This document shows, piece after piece, positions 4,566-5,296 of a stretch of 5,296 bases of DNA (position 1 is the stretch's first letter; every line of letters begins with the position of its first letter). The stretch is from NS-12 sp045403215 (GTDB lineage: Bacteria > Nitrospirota > Nitrospiria > Nitrospirales > NS-4), in NCBI GenBank assembly GCA_045403215.1, contig JAXIOW010000050.1, positions 1 to 5,296 of the forward strand, written 5' to 3'. The notes beneath the pieces were generated by a model. The model ran no database searches. It saw nothing but the letters and a program-made list of their open reading frames with translations, and was not told the DNA's origin. The position numbers and the translations under genes were made by a program.

Positions 4566-5296
4566 TCACCCTCTCGTGCACCGAAATCCGATCGTGGCAG
4601 CGCGCTGGTCGGGAACAGCGCCGTTGCGCGTCGCCGCGCGCAGTATGATAGGGTTGCTCTTCCACGATCCCCCGCGCACGCTCTTGTAGCGGCCGGCGGC
4701 CGAGCCCCGCGGGTTGCGCTCCGGCATGATCACGTAGTAATCGGCGCCGAACCAGTCCTGGACCCACTCCGCGATGTTGCCCGCCATGTGCCGCGCGCCG
4801 TAGGGGCTCTGCCCCTCCTCGCCGCTGTCCACCGCCGCGACCAGCGGAATCTCGTGCACGTGATACTGGCCGAACACCGCCAGTCCCGGCGCCGGCGGCT
4901 GGCTCCCCCAGGGAAAGAGCTTGCCTTCCGTCCCCCGCGCGGCTTTCTCCCACTCGGCCTCCGTCGGCAGGCGCTTCCCGCGCGCGTGGCAGAACCCGTC
5001 CGCCTCGGCCCACGTGGCGTAGAGCGCGGGCCAGCGGGCCATGACGTAATCCGGCAGAAAATGCACTGTGATGAGATGCCAGATCAAGCGCTGGAGCTCC
5101 TCCGGCGGCGATTGACGCTGCTCCTTCAGGAAGGCGAGGTACTCTGCCAGGCTCGCCTCGTCGCGATCGATCTCGAACGAGTCGAGCCAGATGCGCCGCT
5201 GCGGCTGCTCGGTATCGTCGAACTGGGTGGCCAGGCCGAAGGAATCGTGGCGCGTATCGTGGCTCTTGAGGTTGGTGCCCATCAGGAACCAGCCCG
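4566..5296 (-). CDS. SUMF1/FGE-sulfatase-domain protein without catalytic cysteines, N-terminus outside window
   Basis: The frame stays open to the window edge. It reads GWFLMGTN at the edge, the usual opening of the SUMF1 fold (FxMGS), so the ATG at 5282 is internal and the true start is beyond 5296. The 242 visible residues carry the family landmarks, numbered from M at 5282: WLDSFEIDRDEASLAEYLAF (32-51), RLPTEAEWEKAARG (104-117), LFPWG (122-126), MAGNIAEWVQDWF (166-178), VRGGSWKSN (202-210) and IGFRC (231-235). True formylglycine-generating enzymes have two copper-binding cysteines shortly after RGGS; here the segment is SWKSNPIILRAATRN with none. It is therefore not expected to convert sulfatase cysteine to formylglycine. 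A role like other cysteine-less SUMF1 proteins (ligand-binding or non-FGE oxidase modules) is more likely. An extra segment at 54-84 (LQRLIWHLITVHFLPDYV core) sits where family members normally have a shorter link. No sulfatase gene is in the window. Confidence 0.85.
   Translation of the reverse strand, partial: GWFLMGTNLKSHDTRHDSFGLATQFDDTEQPQRRIWLDSFEIDRDEASLAEYLAFLKEQRQSPPEELQRLIWHLITVHFLPDYVMARWPALYATWAEADGFCHARGKRLPTEAEWEKAARGTEGKLFPWGSQPPAPGLAVFGQYHVHEIPLVAAVDSGEEGQSPYGARHMAGNIAEWVQDWFGADYYVIMPERNPRGSAAGRYKSVRGGSWKSNPIILRAATRNGAVPDQRAATIGFRCTRG

Overview
The window is a compact, GC-rich stretch of bacterial chromosome with six protein genes, two of them cut by the window edges. There are no RNA genes, CRISPR arrays, insertion sequences or phage genes. 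Gene content (an acyl-CoA dehydrogenase, a MASE1 sensor, a B12-type radical SAM enzyme, an FGE-sulfatase/SUMF1 protein) and composition suggest an environmental Gram-negative bacterium of the Nitrospirota or former Deltaproteobacteria kind. The sequence alone does not settle the phylum.

Layout, left to right. (1) 1-549, plus strand: the C-terminal end of an acyl-CoA dehydrogenase-like protein. A strong imperfect hairpin (551-586) follows its stop codon directly and continues into an 11-bp tandem duplication (583-604). This looks like a dispersed palindromic element, which may also act as a weak terminator. (2) 693-1814 and 1827-2420, plus strand: a MASE1 membrane sensor ending in a coiled coil and a short four-cysteine tail, then, 12 bp later, a multi-pass membrane protein with an HEAGH metalloprotease motif. 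The two are in the same reading frame with one stop codon between them and look co-transcribed. (3) 2421-2516: a short gap with a palindromic repeat unit. (4) 2517-2831, plus strand: a 104-residue protein of the family often labelled 'phosphoribosylpyrophosphate synthetase', although it is far too short to be that enzyme. (5) 2828-4480, minus strand: a 550-residue B12-binding-domain radical SAM protein, tail to tail with the previous gene and sharing 4 bp with it. It has a recognisable sigma70-type promoter and a good ribosome binding site. A perfect 9-bp inverted repeat spans the promoter, with arm centres 42 bp apart, and looks like an operator. (6) 4566-5296, minus strand: the C-terminal part of a SUMF1 protein that lacks the catalytic cysteines of true formylglycine-generating enzymes.

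The most distinctive points are the MASE1 sensor with no enzymatic output domain paired with a membrane HExxH protein, and the operator-like dyad over the radical SAM promoter. I see no complete new system. The sensor/metalloprotease pair is the best candidate for an undescribed functional unit, and that is inference from adjacency and domain content.
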